Origin: Nitratireductor alexandrii
GTDB lineage: Bacteria; Pseudomonadota; Alphaproteobacteria; Rhizobiales; Rhizobiaceae
Length of the DNA: 64,000 bases
Assembly (NCBI RefSeq): GCF_004000215.1
Contig: NZ_RBVY01000008.1
Span: 62,001 to 126,000 of the forward strand
Reading direction: 5' to 3'
Part shown: positions 33,982-41,263 of the stretch, in pieces
Layout: every line of letters starts with the position of its first letter
Numbering within the stretch: the stretch's first letter is position 1
Made by a program: the position numbers and the translations under genes
Notes under the pieces: generated by a model
Databases searched by the model: none
Told to the model about the DNA's origin: nothing
The model's input: the letters and a program-made list of their open reading frames with translations, nothing else

Positions 33982-35010
33982 ATGAAGCGCGACAAGGGAT
34001 TTTTCGCTTTCGCAGCGGCCACGGTGCTGAGCCTGGCCGCATTGTCGTCGGCGGGGCCGGCTTTGGCACAGGACGGCGCGCGGGCGGGCGCGAAAGCCGA
34101 AACCTCGCCGCTCGGCCGGGTGCCGGAACTGCGCAAGGCCCAGCGCGAAAGCGGCGAGGATTCGCGGGTGATCGGCGGCACCGCAGCCGAAAAGGACGCC
34201 TATCCGTTCCAGGTCGCGTTGCTGAGCAGCGGCCTGCTCGACCCCGACCCGTTGACCCAGCTCGACGCCCAGTTCTGCGGCGGCAGCCTGATCGCGCCTG
34301 AGTGGGTTTTGACCGCGGCGCACTGCCTGTTCCAGTTCGGCGAGCTCGTCAAACCCGACAGCGTCACCGCTCTGGTCGGCGCGACCGATCTGGCTGAGGG
34401 CGAGCGCATCGAGGTGGCCGAGATCATCGCCCATGAAAATTACGACCCACAGGCCTTCGACAATGATGTCGGCTTGATCCGCTTGGCGCGGCCGGCGACC
34501 CAGGCGCCGATCCGCATGACGCGCGAGGATCTGGAAACCGGCGCGGCGCGGGTGATCGGCTGGGGCAAGATGGAAAATGGCGGCTTTCCCGATACGCTGA
34601 TGCAGGCCGACGTCGAGTTGTTTTCCAACGATGCCTGCAATGCCGGCATCAAGGACATCTACGCGCGCGACCTGAGGCTCGTCTTGAGCGATTACGGTCG
34701 GCGCATGCGCATTTCCCAGGACGGCATCGAGCGGGCGACCTCGCTGATCGCCGAAACCATGGCCGATCCGCTGACCGGCAACATGATCTGCGCCGGTGTG
34801 CCGAGCGGCGCCCGCGACGCCTGCAACGGCGACAGCGGCGGCCCGCTTTTCACCACCGGCGATGACGGTCCGGTCCAGGTCGGCATCGTGAGCTGGGGCG
34901 AAGGCCCGCTGAGCTCCAACATCGCCTGCGGTCACGAAAACGCCTATGGCGTCTACACCCGCCTGTCGGAGTTCCGCGATTGGGTGGCACAGAAGACGGG
35001 CGCGCAGTAG
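33982..35010 (+). CDS. Secreted trypsin-like serine protease (S1A), zymogen form
   Basis: A 342-aa protease. Signal peptide (MKRDKGFFAFAAATVLSLAA...ALA) and a ~35-residue pro-segment precede the activation site SR|VIGGTAA (Arg62-Val63). The triad is His114 (LTAAHC), Asp162 (NDVGLIRL) and Ser285 (GDSGGPL). Asp279, six before the Ser, occupies the S1 position of trypsin, so cleavage after Arg/Lys is expected, including possible autoactivation. Start 33982 is supported by GGGAG and the signal peptide; the frame is open upstream. Its closest neighbours are the divergent V8-like protease and dnaJ. Confidence 0.9.
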   Translation: MKRDKGFFAFAAATVLSLAALSSAGPALAQDGARAGAKAETSPLGRVPELRKAQRESGEDSRVIGGTAAEKDAYPFQVALLSSGLLDPDPLTQLDAQFCGGSLIAPEWVLTAAHCLFQFGELVKPDSVTALVGATDLAEGERIEVAEIIAHENYDPQAFDNDVGLIRLARPATQAPIRMTREDLETGAARVIGWGKMENGGFPDTLMQADVELFSNDACNAGIKDIYARDLRLVLSDYGRRMRISQDGIERATSLIAETMADPLTGNMICAGVPSGARDACNGDSGGPLFTTGDDGPVQVGIVSWGEGPLSSNIACGHENAYGVYTRLSEFRDWVAQKTGAQ

Positions 35011-35034
35011 GAGCCGTCCGGCGGTCTTGTCACG

Positions 35035-35064
35035 ACCCCCCCGGGCCGCCGGTTCGGGGGTTTT
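35035..35064 (+). terminator. Probable terminator of the trypsin-like protease gene
   Basis: CCCCC (35036-35040) pairs with GGGGG (35056-35060) around an inner CCGG/CCGG pairing with a 3-nt bulge, followed by TTTT. It lies 25 nt after the stop codon. Confidence 0.5.
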
Positions 35065-35239
35065 GCCTGTCCGGCGCCGGCGCATTGCTGCGCCCGCACG
35101 GCGCGGAACCGGCGAAAAATTTGCATGCAAGGCCAGACATGCTATGGCGCTGCCGGCCGGGCCTCCCTAAATCGGGGGGCATGCCGTCACACCAGCAGCA
35201 TCGCACGACGTTTGTCAGCAGGATCAATTGCGGGACGAA

Positions 35240-36376
35240 ATGAAGGCCGATTTTTACGAGACCCTCGGAGTGAGCAAGGAGGCCAACGAAAAGGACCTCA
35301 AGGCGGCCTTTCGCAAGCTGGCCATGCAGTGCCATCCCGACCGCAATCCGGACGACAGCGAGGCCGAGCGGCGCTTCAAGGAGATCAACGAGGCCTATGA
35401 GGTCCTGAAGGATCCGCAAAAGCGCGCCGCCTACGACCGTTTCGGCCATGCCGCCTTCGAAAATGGCGGCGCCGGCGGCGGGCCCGGTTTCGGCGGCTTT
35501 GGCGGCGGCGGCGGCTTCTCGGATATTTTCGAGGACATTTTCGGCGAGATGATGGGCGGACGTCAGCGGCGTTCGTCCGGCGGCCGCGATCGCGGCGCCG
35601 ATCTGCGCTACAATATGGAAATCTCGCTCGAGGAGGCCTTCGGCGGCAAGACGGCCCAGATCCACGTGCCGTCCTCGGTGGCCTGCGACGACTGTTCGGG
35701 CACCGGCGCCGAGCCCGGAACCCAGCCCGTCACCTGCACCATGTGCTCGGGATCGGGCCGGGTGCGTGCCGCGCAGGGCTTCTTTTCCATCGAACGCACC
35801 TGCCCGACCTGCCAGGGCCGCGGCCAGACCATCGCCGATCCCTGCAAGAAATGCTCGGGCCAGGGCCGCGTGGTGGAAGAGCGCTCGCTGTCGGTCAACA
35901 TCCCCGCCGGCATCGAGGACGGAACCCGCATCCGGCTTGCCGGAGAGGGCGAGGCCGGCCTGCGTGGCGGCCCGTCCGGCGATCTCTATATTTTCCTGTC
36001 GGTGACGCCGCACGAATTTTTCCAGCGCGACGGCGAAAACCTCTATTGCAGCGTGCCGATCTCGATGACGACGGCCGCGCTCGGCGGGGCTTTCGAGGTC
36101 ACCACGCTCGACGGGTCGCAGGCCCGGGTCAAGGTCACCGAAGGCACCCAGAACGGCCGCCGCTTCCGCCTGCGCGGCAAGGGCATGCCGGTGCTGCGTC
36201 AGCCCGCCATGGGCGATCTCATCATCCAGGTCTCGGTGGAGACACCGCAGAACCTGAACAAGAAACAGCGCGAGCTGCTGGAGGAGTTCGAAAAACTTTC
36301 CTCCAAGGACAACAGTCCGCAGTCGAGCGGCTTTTTTGCGCGCATGAAGGATTTCTTCGAATCCTTCAGCGATTAG
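35240..36376 (+). CDS. dnaJ: Molecular chaperone DnaJ
   Basis: A 378-aa Hsp40 co-chaperone that stimulates DnaK ATPase. The J domain (residues 1-~70) has the HPD motif in [10 protein letters not shown] Gly/Phe-rich stretch follows ([20 protein letters not shown]). Four zinc-finger repeats CxxCxGxG are intact ([32 protein letters not shown]), then the substrate-binding C-terminal domain and helical dimerisation tail. ATG 35240 (GGGA upstream) is preferred to the in-frame TTG at 35228. dnaK is not adjacent, unlike the common dnaK-dnaJ order. A 10-bp palindrome TTGCATGCAA lies at 35121-35130. Confidence 0.95.
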   Translation: MKADFYETLGVSKEANEKDLKAAFRKLAMQCHPDRNPDDSEAERRFKEINEAYEVLKDPQKRAAYDRFGHAAFENGGAGGGPGFGGFGGGGGFSDIFEDIFGEMMGGRQRRSSGGRDRGADLRYNMEISLEEAFGGKTAQIHVPSSVACDDCSGTGAEPGTQPVTCTMCSGSGRVRAAQGFFSIERTCPTCQGRGQTIADPCKKCSGQGRVVEERSLSVNIPAGIEDGTRIRLAGEGEAGLRGGPSGDLYIFLSVTPHEFFQRDGENLYCSVPISMTTAALGGAFEVTTLDGSQARVKVTEGTQNGRRFRLRGKGMPVLRQPAMGDLIIQVSVETPQNLNKKQRELLEEFEKLSSKDNSPQSSGFFARMKDFFESFSD

Positions 36377-36490
36377 GCGTCAGCCAGGCGGTCCTTCGCC
36401 CGAATTTGAGGCACGGTTTCGACTACGGTCTCGGTTTATTGTAGTCTAGTGATGGCTGGGGCGCGGCCGATGTGCCCGGGAATTGGAGAG

Positions 36491-37099
36491 ATGATGCGCG
36501 GCACAGACAAGCGCAGGGCGCTGACGGAACGGTTCGACGAGGAAATCCGCTTTTTCAAGGGCTGGATCGACAAGCCGAAGGCCGTGGGATCGGTGGTCCC
36601 CACCAGTTCCGTCACCGCGCGCAAGATGGCGTCCGTGATCGATCTCGGTTCCGGGCTGCCGGTTCTCGAACTCGGCGCCGGTACCGGCGTCATCACCAAG
36701 GCGATCATCGATCACGGCGTCAAGCCGCAGGATCTGTTCTCGGTCGAATACGCTGCCGATTTCGTCGAGCATCTGCGCACGCGCTTTCCCGCCGTCAACA
36801 TCCTGCATGGTGACGCCTTCGATCTCGACACCGTGCTGTCGCCCTATCCGGGAATGATGTTCGACGCGGTCGTCTCCGGCGTTCCTCTTTTGAATTTCCC
36901 TGTCCAACAGCGCATAGACTTTGTCGAGCAGGTGCTGGACAGGGTTCCCGAGGGCCGGCCGATGGTGCAAATCACCTATGGTCCGCTGTCGCCGGTGCCG
37001 CCGCGCCGCGGCAACTACACGGTGAAGCATCTGGATTTCATCGTTCGCAACCTGCCGCCGGCGCAATTGTGGCTCTACCGGCGTCCGTTGAAGGCATGA
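36491..37099 (+). CDS. pmtA: Phospholipid N-methyltransferase (Rhizobium-type PmtA)
   Basis: A 202-aa SAM-dependent methyltransferase that methylates phosphatidylethanolamine towards phosphatidylcholine. It has the PmtA N-terminal FFKGWIDKPKAVGSVVPTS, SAM motif I VLELGAGTGVITKAI, post-I SVEYAADFVEHL, GDAFDL, and a C-terminal YGPLSPVPP...RNLPPAQLW. No membrane segment is present, consistent with a soluble, membrane-associating enzyme. ATG 36491 or 36494 follow GGAGAG; the frame is open to 36449. It lies just after dnaJ, as in several Rhizobiales. Confidence 0.9.
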   Translation: MMRGTDKRRALTERFDEEIRFFKGWIDKPKAVGSVVPTSSVTARKMASVIDLGSGLPVLELGAGTGVITKAIIDHGVKPQDLFSVEYAADFVEHLRTRFPAVNILHGDAFDLDTVLSPYPGMMFDAVVSGVPLLNFPVQQRIDFVEQVLDRVPEGRPMVQITYGPLSPVPPRRGNYTVKHLDFIVRNLPPAQLWLYRRPLKA

Positions 37100-37159
37100 G
37101 GCGGGCCTGCGGCAATCGAGCCGTAGACAGTTTCCGCCGACCGGTTTAGCGTTGTCGCG

Positions 37160-37474
37160 ATGCCAAGCTTCCTGCGCATGCTCGCCCTTCTCCTGCTCGC
37201 CGCCTTCGTGGCGGGCAGTGTCGCGAATGCGGCCGCGACGACCGGCATGTCCGTCGGCATGTCGATGGCCGGTATCGACGACATGGCGGCCGATTGCTGC
37301 GTCGACGTGGAGGGCGCCGCCATGGATTGCGATCAGGCCTGCGGCCAGCCGCTGACGGCCCTTCCCGCGCTGCGGGCCGCGCTCTGGGATGGCCCGACCG
37401 TCGAGCCTGCTTTGCCGCGCGCGCGGGCGATCGCCGGCCGTTCTGGTCCACCCGAACAACAGCCCCCGCAATAA
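37160..37474 (+). CDS. Small exported Met/Cys-rich protein beside the multicopper oxidase
   Basis: A 104-aa protein with a clear signal peptide (MPSFLRMLALLLLAAFVAGSV...NAAA). The mature part begins with Met-rich TTGMSVGMSMAGIDDMA and then has CC, C and C in a 20-residue acidic stretch (ADCCVDVEG, DCDQACGQP). This resembles small periplasmic proteins found beside copper-resistance oxidases. Metal binding is inferred from the Met and Cys content. No family name was recognised. Another frame is open at 37152-37355, but this one has the signal peptide. Confidence 0.65.
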   Translation: MPSFLRMLALLLLAAFVAGSVANAAATTGMSVGMSMAGIDDMAADCCVDVEGAAMDCDQACGQPLTALPALRAALWDGPTVEPALPRARAIAGRSGPPEQQPPQ

Positions 37475-37615
37475 ATATCCCGATCTGACGGGCCGGACCT
37501 GGTCCGACCCCGCCGACGCGACCGTTCACGGCGTTGTGCCGCCGGTGGCCGAGGCGCATTGGCGGCCGTTTCGCCGCCATGTCCGCGATCTCATTCACGT
37601 TTCGGGATGACAACC

Positions 37616-39091
37616 ATGTCCATCTTCCTTCCGCCGACGCTGACGCGTCGAAACCTGCTCGCCGGCGTGGCGGGAACCGCCGCGGCGACGCTCCTGCCGG
37701 TCCGGCACGGCCTGGCCGGGGCGCCGGTCGTTCGCGACCTTGCCTTGCGCGCCGCCCCGGGCCGATCGGCGCTGCTGCCCGCCCCCCGTGGTCGAACGCC
37801 GGTATGGAGCTATAACGATGCCGTTCCCGGTCCGGAAATCCGCGTGCGGCAGGGTGAGCGCCTGCGCATTGCGGTCGAAAACGGCCTCGATGAGGAAACC
37901 ACGGTCCATTGGCATGGCGTGCGCACGCCCAACGCCATGGACGGCGTTCCCCATCTGACCCAGCCGCCGATCGCGCCGGGCGAAACCTTCCGCTATGAGT
38001 TCGACGCCGTCGATGCCGGAACCTTCTGGTACCATCCCCATCAGCGCAGTTTCGAACAGGTGGGGCGGGGTCTCTACGGTCCCTTGATCGTCGAAGAGGC
38101 CGAACCGCTGCGCGTCGACCGCGACGTCACCTGGGTTCTCGACGACTGGCGCCTTGGCGAGGACGCGGCGATTGCCGGCGATTTCGGCGGCCGGCACGAC
38201 ATGATGCATGCCGGGCGGATCGGCAACGTCGTCACCATCAACGGCCGCGTGGCAACCGGTTTCGCGGTCCGCAGGGGCGAGCGCATCAGGCTGCGGCTGA
38301 TCAATGCCGCCAACGCCAGGATTTTCGCGCTCGATTTCGCCGACCACGCGCCGCTCGTCGTCGCGCTGGACGGCCAGCCGGTGACGCCGCATCGGCCCGC
38401 GGGCGGACGCGTCGTGCTCGGCCCGGCCATGCGCGCCGACCTCGTGCTCGACTGCACCGGCCGGGTCGACAGCCGCGCCATGGTCGTCGACCGCTTCTAT
38501 GAGGGGTTGGAATACGGCCTGGTCGAACTCGCCTACGGTGCCGAGCCGTTGCGCGACGCCCCGCCCGATTGGCCGCTCGAGCTCGCCGCCAATCCGCTCG
38601 CCGAGCCCGATATCGGCGCCGCCACCCGTCATCAGGTGCTCTTCACCGGCGGCATGATGGGCCGCATGGTGATGGACGAGATGGCCGGCAGTCTGGGGCG
38701 CGATGCGTCCGGCGGTGGCATGATGGGGCGGATGCGCTCGATGATGGGCATGATGCATGGCGACGGCATCTGGCTGATCAACGGCATGGCGGCAAAGGGG
38801 CCCGTGCTCGAGCCGATGCTGACGCTAAAGCGCGGCCGCAGCCATGTCCTGGCGATGACCAACGCTACCGCCTGGCCCCATCCTATCCACCTGCACGGAC
38901 ATTCCTTCCGCGTCGTCTCCCGCAACGGCGACCCCACGCCCTATCGGGAATGGCAGGACACGGTGCTGATGGCGCCGCGCGAGACGGTGGAGATCGCCCT
39001 GGTGGCCGACAACCCCGGCGACTGGATGTTCCATTGCCACATTCTCGAACACCAGATGTCGGGAATGATGGGCGTCATTCGCGTCGCCTGA
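37616..39091 (+). CDS. Multicopper oxidase (CueO/CopA type), Tat-exported
   Basis: A 491-aa periplasmic cuprous oxidase-like enzyme. The N-terminus carries a twin-arginine signal (TRRNLLAGVAG). Three cupredoxin domains show the four copper-binding motifs: HWHGVRTP, WYHPHQRS, HPIHLHGHSF and HCHILEHQMSGMM (type 1 plus trinuclear sites). A Met-rich insert (GGMMGRMVMDEM, GGGMMGRMRSMMGMMHGDG) before domain 3 resembles the Cu(I)-oxidation insert of CueO. Start 37616 is preferred over upstream in-frame codons because of GGGATGA spacing and the Tat signal. Likely role: copper tolerance. Confidence 0.92.
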   Translation: MSIFLPPTLTRRNLLAGVAGTAAATLLPVRHGLAGAPVVRDLALRAAPGRSALLPAPRGRTPVWSYNDAVPGPEIRVRQGERLRIAVENGLDEETTVHWHGVRTPNAMDGVPHLTQPPIAPGETFRYEFDAVDAGTFWYHPHQRSFEQVGRGLYGPLIVEEAEPLRVDRDVTWVLDDWRLGEDAAIAGDFGGRHDMMHAGRIGNVVTINGRVATGFAVRRGERIRLRLINAANARIFALDFADHAPLVVALDGQPVTPHRPAGGRVVLGPAMRADLVLDCTGRVDSRAMVVDRFYEGLEYGLVELAYGAEPLRDAPPDWPLELAANPLAEPDIGAATRHQVLFTGGMMGRMVMDEMAGSLGRDASGGGMMGRMRSMMGMMHGDGIWLINGMAAKGPVLEPMLTLKRGRSHVLAMTNATAWPHPIHLHGHSFRVVSRNGDPTPYREWQDTVLMAPRETVEIALVADNPGDWMFHCHILEHQMSGMMGVIRVA

Positions 39092-39121
39092 TGCCGGATC
39101 CAGCCGAAAGGAGACGCAAGA

Positions 39122-39415
39122 ATGCGCAGATCGATCCACGCCTTGGCGGCGACCGCCGTGATTATCGGCGTGGCGGCCTCACGGTGACCGCGGAAGCGAC
39201 CCGTGAGATCGGTCTTGCCGGCAACGGTCAACCCTACAATCTGTCGACGACCGGAACCTATGCAGTCAGCGGCCATGTGCCGGCCGGGGTGGTCGGACGA
39301 CTGCTCGGCGAACGTCCCGACATCCAGGCCTTGACCCTGCCCGGCATGCCGCGGGGTTCTTCCGGGCATGGGCGGTGCCGGCGAAGCGTCGACAATCGCA
39401 ATGGCAAAGGAGTGA
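39122..39415 (+). pseudogene. Decayed DUF411 (metal-binding) gene
   Basis: A good ribosome-binding site (AAAGGAGA) and ATG 39122 start a signal-peptide-like reading (MRRSIHALAATAVIIGVAAS) that stops within ~21 codons. The next frame then reads YAVSGHVPAGVVGRLLGERPDIQ and LTLPGMPRGSSG, the conserved C-terminal half of DUF411 proteins. A further shift restores MGGAGEASTIAMAKE and a stop at 39413-39415. The expected CGCC and SCHT metal-binding motifs are absent. It therefore looks like a DUF411 gene broken by at least two frameshifts and an internal deletion. Confidence 0.65.
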
Positions 39416-39419
39416 AACG

Positions 39420-39566
39420 ATGATGAACGGTCGGGACTATATGTGGGACGGCATGGGCGGAATGGCGATGTGGGGCATGGGCCTGGTGTGGCTTCTGGTC
39501 ATCGTGGTGCTCGTGCTGGGAGCCGCCGCGCTGGTGAAATATCTTTTTTCCACCAGCGGTAAATGA
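39420..39566 (+). CDS. 48-aa single-pass membrane protein of the copper cassette
   Basis: A very short gene: a Met/Trp/Gly-rich N-terminus (MMNGRDYMWDGMGGMAMWGMG) runs into one hydrophobic helix (LVWLLVIVVLVLGAAALVKYL) and a short polar tail. AGGAG is 7 nt before the ATG. Small membrane proteins of this type often sit beside multicopper oxidase and copper ATPase genes. The Met-rich outer end suggests Cu(I) contact, which is inference. Confidence 0.65.
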   Translation: MMNGRDYMWDGMGGMAMWGMGLVWLLVIVVLVLGAAALVKYLFSTSGK

Positions 39567-39571
39567 CGGGG

Positions 39572-39602
39572 CTGCGGGCCGGCGCGCCGCGTCGGCCCGC
39601 AG
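39572..39602 (+). terminator. Stem-loop after the copper cassette (possible terminator)
   Basis: CTGCGGGCCG (39572-39581) and CGGCCCGCAG (39593-39602) form a perfect 10-bp stem with an 11-nt loop, 5 nt after the last gene of the cassette. There is no U-tract on either strand, so termination would need Rho or be inefficient. Confidence 0.4.
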
Positions 39603-39747
39603 GTCGGGCGGTCAGCCGCCGGCATGTCGTGAAGGTCGGGCGCTCGATCCCGCTTCCGGAACGCCATGCTGTTTGGGCATCGAGGCCATGGGGCCGGTGC
39701 CGGGTTTGGATTATCCGGCGCCCCGGTTCATGCGGCGTTTCGAACGC

Positions 39748-40824
39748 CTACGTCGCGCGGCCGGCCCGCGCCAGCCCGTGCGCCACCAGCCGGTCCAGTA
39801 TCTCGGGATAGCTCACGCCGCTCGCCGCCATCGCCTTGGAATACATGCTGATGTCGGTGAAGCCCGGAATCGTGTTGAGTTCGTTGACCAACAAGCGCTC
39901 GTCTGCGGTCAGGAAAAAATCCACCCGTGCCATGCCGTCGCAGCCGACGGCGCGGAAGGCCCTGGCCGCCATCGCGCGCAGCTCCCCTTCGACCGCCTCC
40001 GGCAGTGTCGCCGGCACGGTCAGCGTCGCGCCGTCTTCGTCGACATATTTGGCCTCGTAGCTGTAGAAACCGTGACTTTGCGCCGTCGCGATCTCGCCGG
40101 GCCGCGAGACGAACAGGCTGCCGTCTTCGTCCTCCAGCACGCTGCACTCGATCTCGCGGCCGTCGATGAACTCTTCGGCAAGCAGCTTGCGGTCGTTGTC
40201 GAAGCCCTCGGCGAGCGCGGCCTGGTAGTCTCCCTCGCTCGCCACCTTGCTCACCCCGACCGAGGATCCTTGGCGTGCCGGCTTGACGAAGAACGGAAGC
40301 CCGACGGCGCGCCTGAGGGCGTCGAATGACGGGACGTCATTGGCCGTGATCGTGATCGACCGTGCCGTCGGCAGCCCGGCCTCGGCGAGCAGGCGCTTGG
40401 CGATGTCCTTGTCGAGTGCCACCGCGGAGCCCAGAATATCGCAGCCGGCGAGCGGCACCCGCGCCACCGCCGCGAGCCCCTGCACCGCGCCGTCCTCGCC
40501 ATGAAGCCCGTGCAGCACCGGAAAAATCATGTCGATCTTGGGCAGGGCGAAGGGCGCGCCCTCGGCCGGGATCGCCAGCATCTCTCCTTCCCCGCCCGGC
40601 ACCGGGCAAATCTGCGTGCCGCGCGAGGGCCGCGCCAGCGCCCCGTTCTCGTAGCTGCTGAGCAGCCACCGCCCCGCGCGGGTGATGAAGATCGGCACCG
40701 CCTCGTAGCGGGCCGGCGCCAGCGCGCGCATCACATTGGTCGCCGAAAGCACCGACACCTCGTGCTCGGCGGAACGGCCGCCGAACAAAACGGCGAGACG
40801 CAGTCTGTTTGCGAAGGGGGCCAT
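39748..40824 (-). CDS. ddl: D-alanine–D-alanine ligase
   Basis: A 358-aa ATP-grasp enzyme making the D-Ala-D-Ala dipeptide for peptidoglycan. It begins RLAVLFGGRSAEHEVSVLSA (first signature) and has HGEDGAVQG, LPFFVKPARQGSSVGVSKV, LAEEFIDGREIECSVL, and the metal-binding end RVDFFLTADERLLVNELNTIPGFT. All catalytic segments are intact. ATG 40824 has CGGAGCG upstream. It is not in the usual mur-ddl-fts cluster, so this may be a stand-alone second ligase (DdlA-like). Confidence 0.94.
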   Translation of the reverse strand: MAPFANRLRLAVLFGGRSAEHEVSVLSATNVMRALAPARYEAVPIFITRAGRWLLSSYENGALARPSRGTQICPVPGGEGEMLAIPAEGAPFALPKIDMIFPVLHGLHGEDGAVQGLAAVARVPLAGCDILGSAVALDKDIAKRLLAEAGLPTARSITITANDVPSFDALRRAVGLPFFVKPARQGSSVGVSKVASEGDYQAALAEGFDNDRKLLAEEFIDGREIECSVLEDEDGSLFVSRPGEIATAQSHGFYSYEAKYVDEDGATLTVPATLPEAVEGELRAMAARAFRAVGCDGMARVDFFLTADERLLVNELNTIPGFTDISMYSKAMAASGVSYPEILDRLVAHGLARAGRAT

Positions 40825-41157
40825 GAAACGCTCCGGGAATGACCTGTGTTGACCGGCTTGGCGACCCGACTGCGATAGCGCGGCCGCCGCCCGGCCGAAA
40901 GACCTTTTCGGCAAGGACGTTTGCAGCCCGCGGGACGGTTTCGTGCACGCGCGGGTCGAATCCGGATCGCCGCGGGTCGCGGTGGCCGGTGCCGGGGGTG
41001 CCTCGCGTGGGCGGGCCGGGATGCCGCGCGTCTGACCCGATTTCGGTCGTCCACGGCGGCCGCGCGCATAAAGCGCTTCCCCGCCGCTCGCCCGAGGGCT
41101 TCGGCCAGTCCGAGGGAGAAAAGGCGGCCGCGCGTCCGTGGCGGAAAGGGCGGCGAC
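40825..41157. other. Gap without a recognised gene upstream of ddl
   Basis: About 330 bp of GC-rich DNA between the ddl start and repeat copy C. It must hold the ddl promoter, but I see no convincing -35/-10 pair, hairpin or conserved reading frame. Confidence 0.4.
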
Positions 41158-41263
41158 CCAACGCGTTTCCAGGCGAAGTGGAAGCCGGTTCGCCGTTCGC
41201 AAACGCGTCAAGACAACAAGGTGGAGCCGGTCTGCCAATCCGTGAAAAGCAGAGCGGCTCTAG
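41158..41263. repeat. Dispersed CTAG-bounded double-hairpin repeat, copy C
   Basis: This copy is close to copy A over its ~106 bp: GCGTTTCCAGGCGAAGTGG and GTTCGCCGTTCG are shared, with the same second stem (GAGCCGGTCTGC against GCAGAGCGGCTC). The left CTAG has decayed to CCAA. The right CTAG (41260-41263) supplies the stop codon of comM on the minus strand. Confidence 0.8.

Noticed and set aside
37152-37355. Alternative 67-codon frame over the small Met/Cys-rich gene
   Set aside because: The frame at 37160-37474 has a proper signal peptide and matches its copper-cassette context better.
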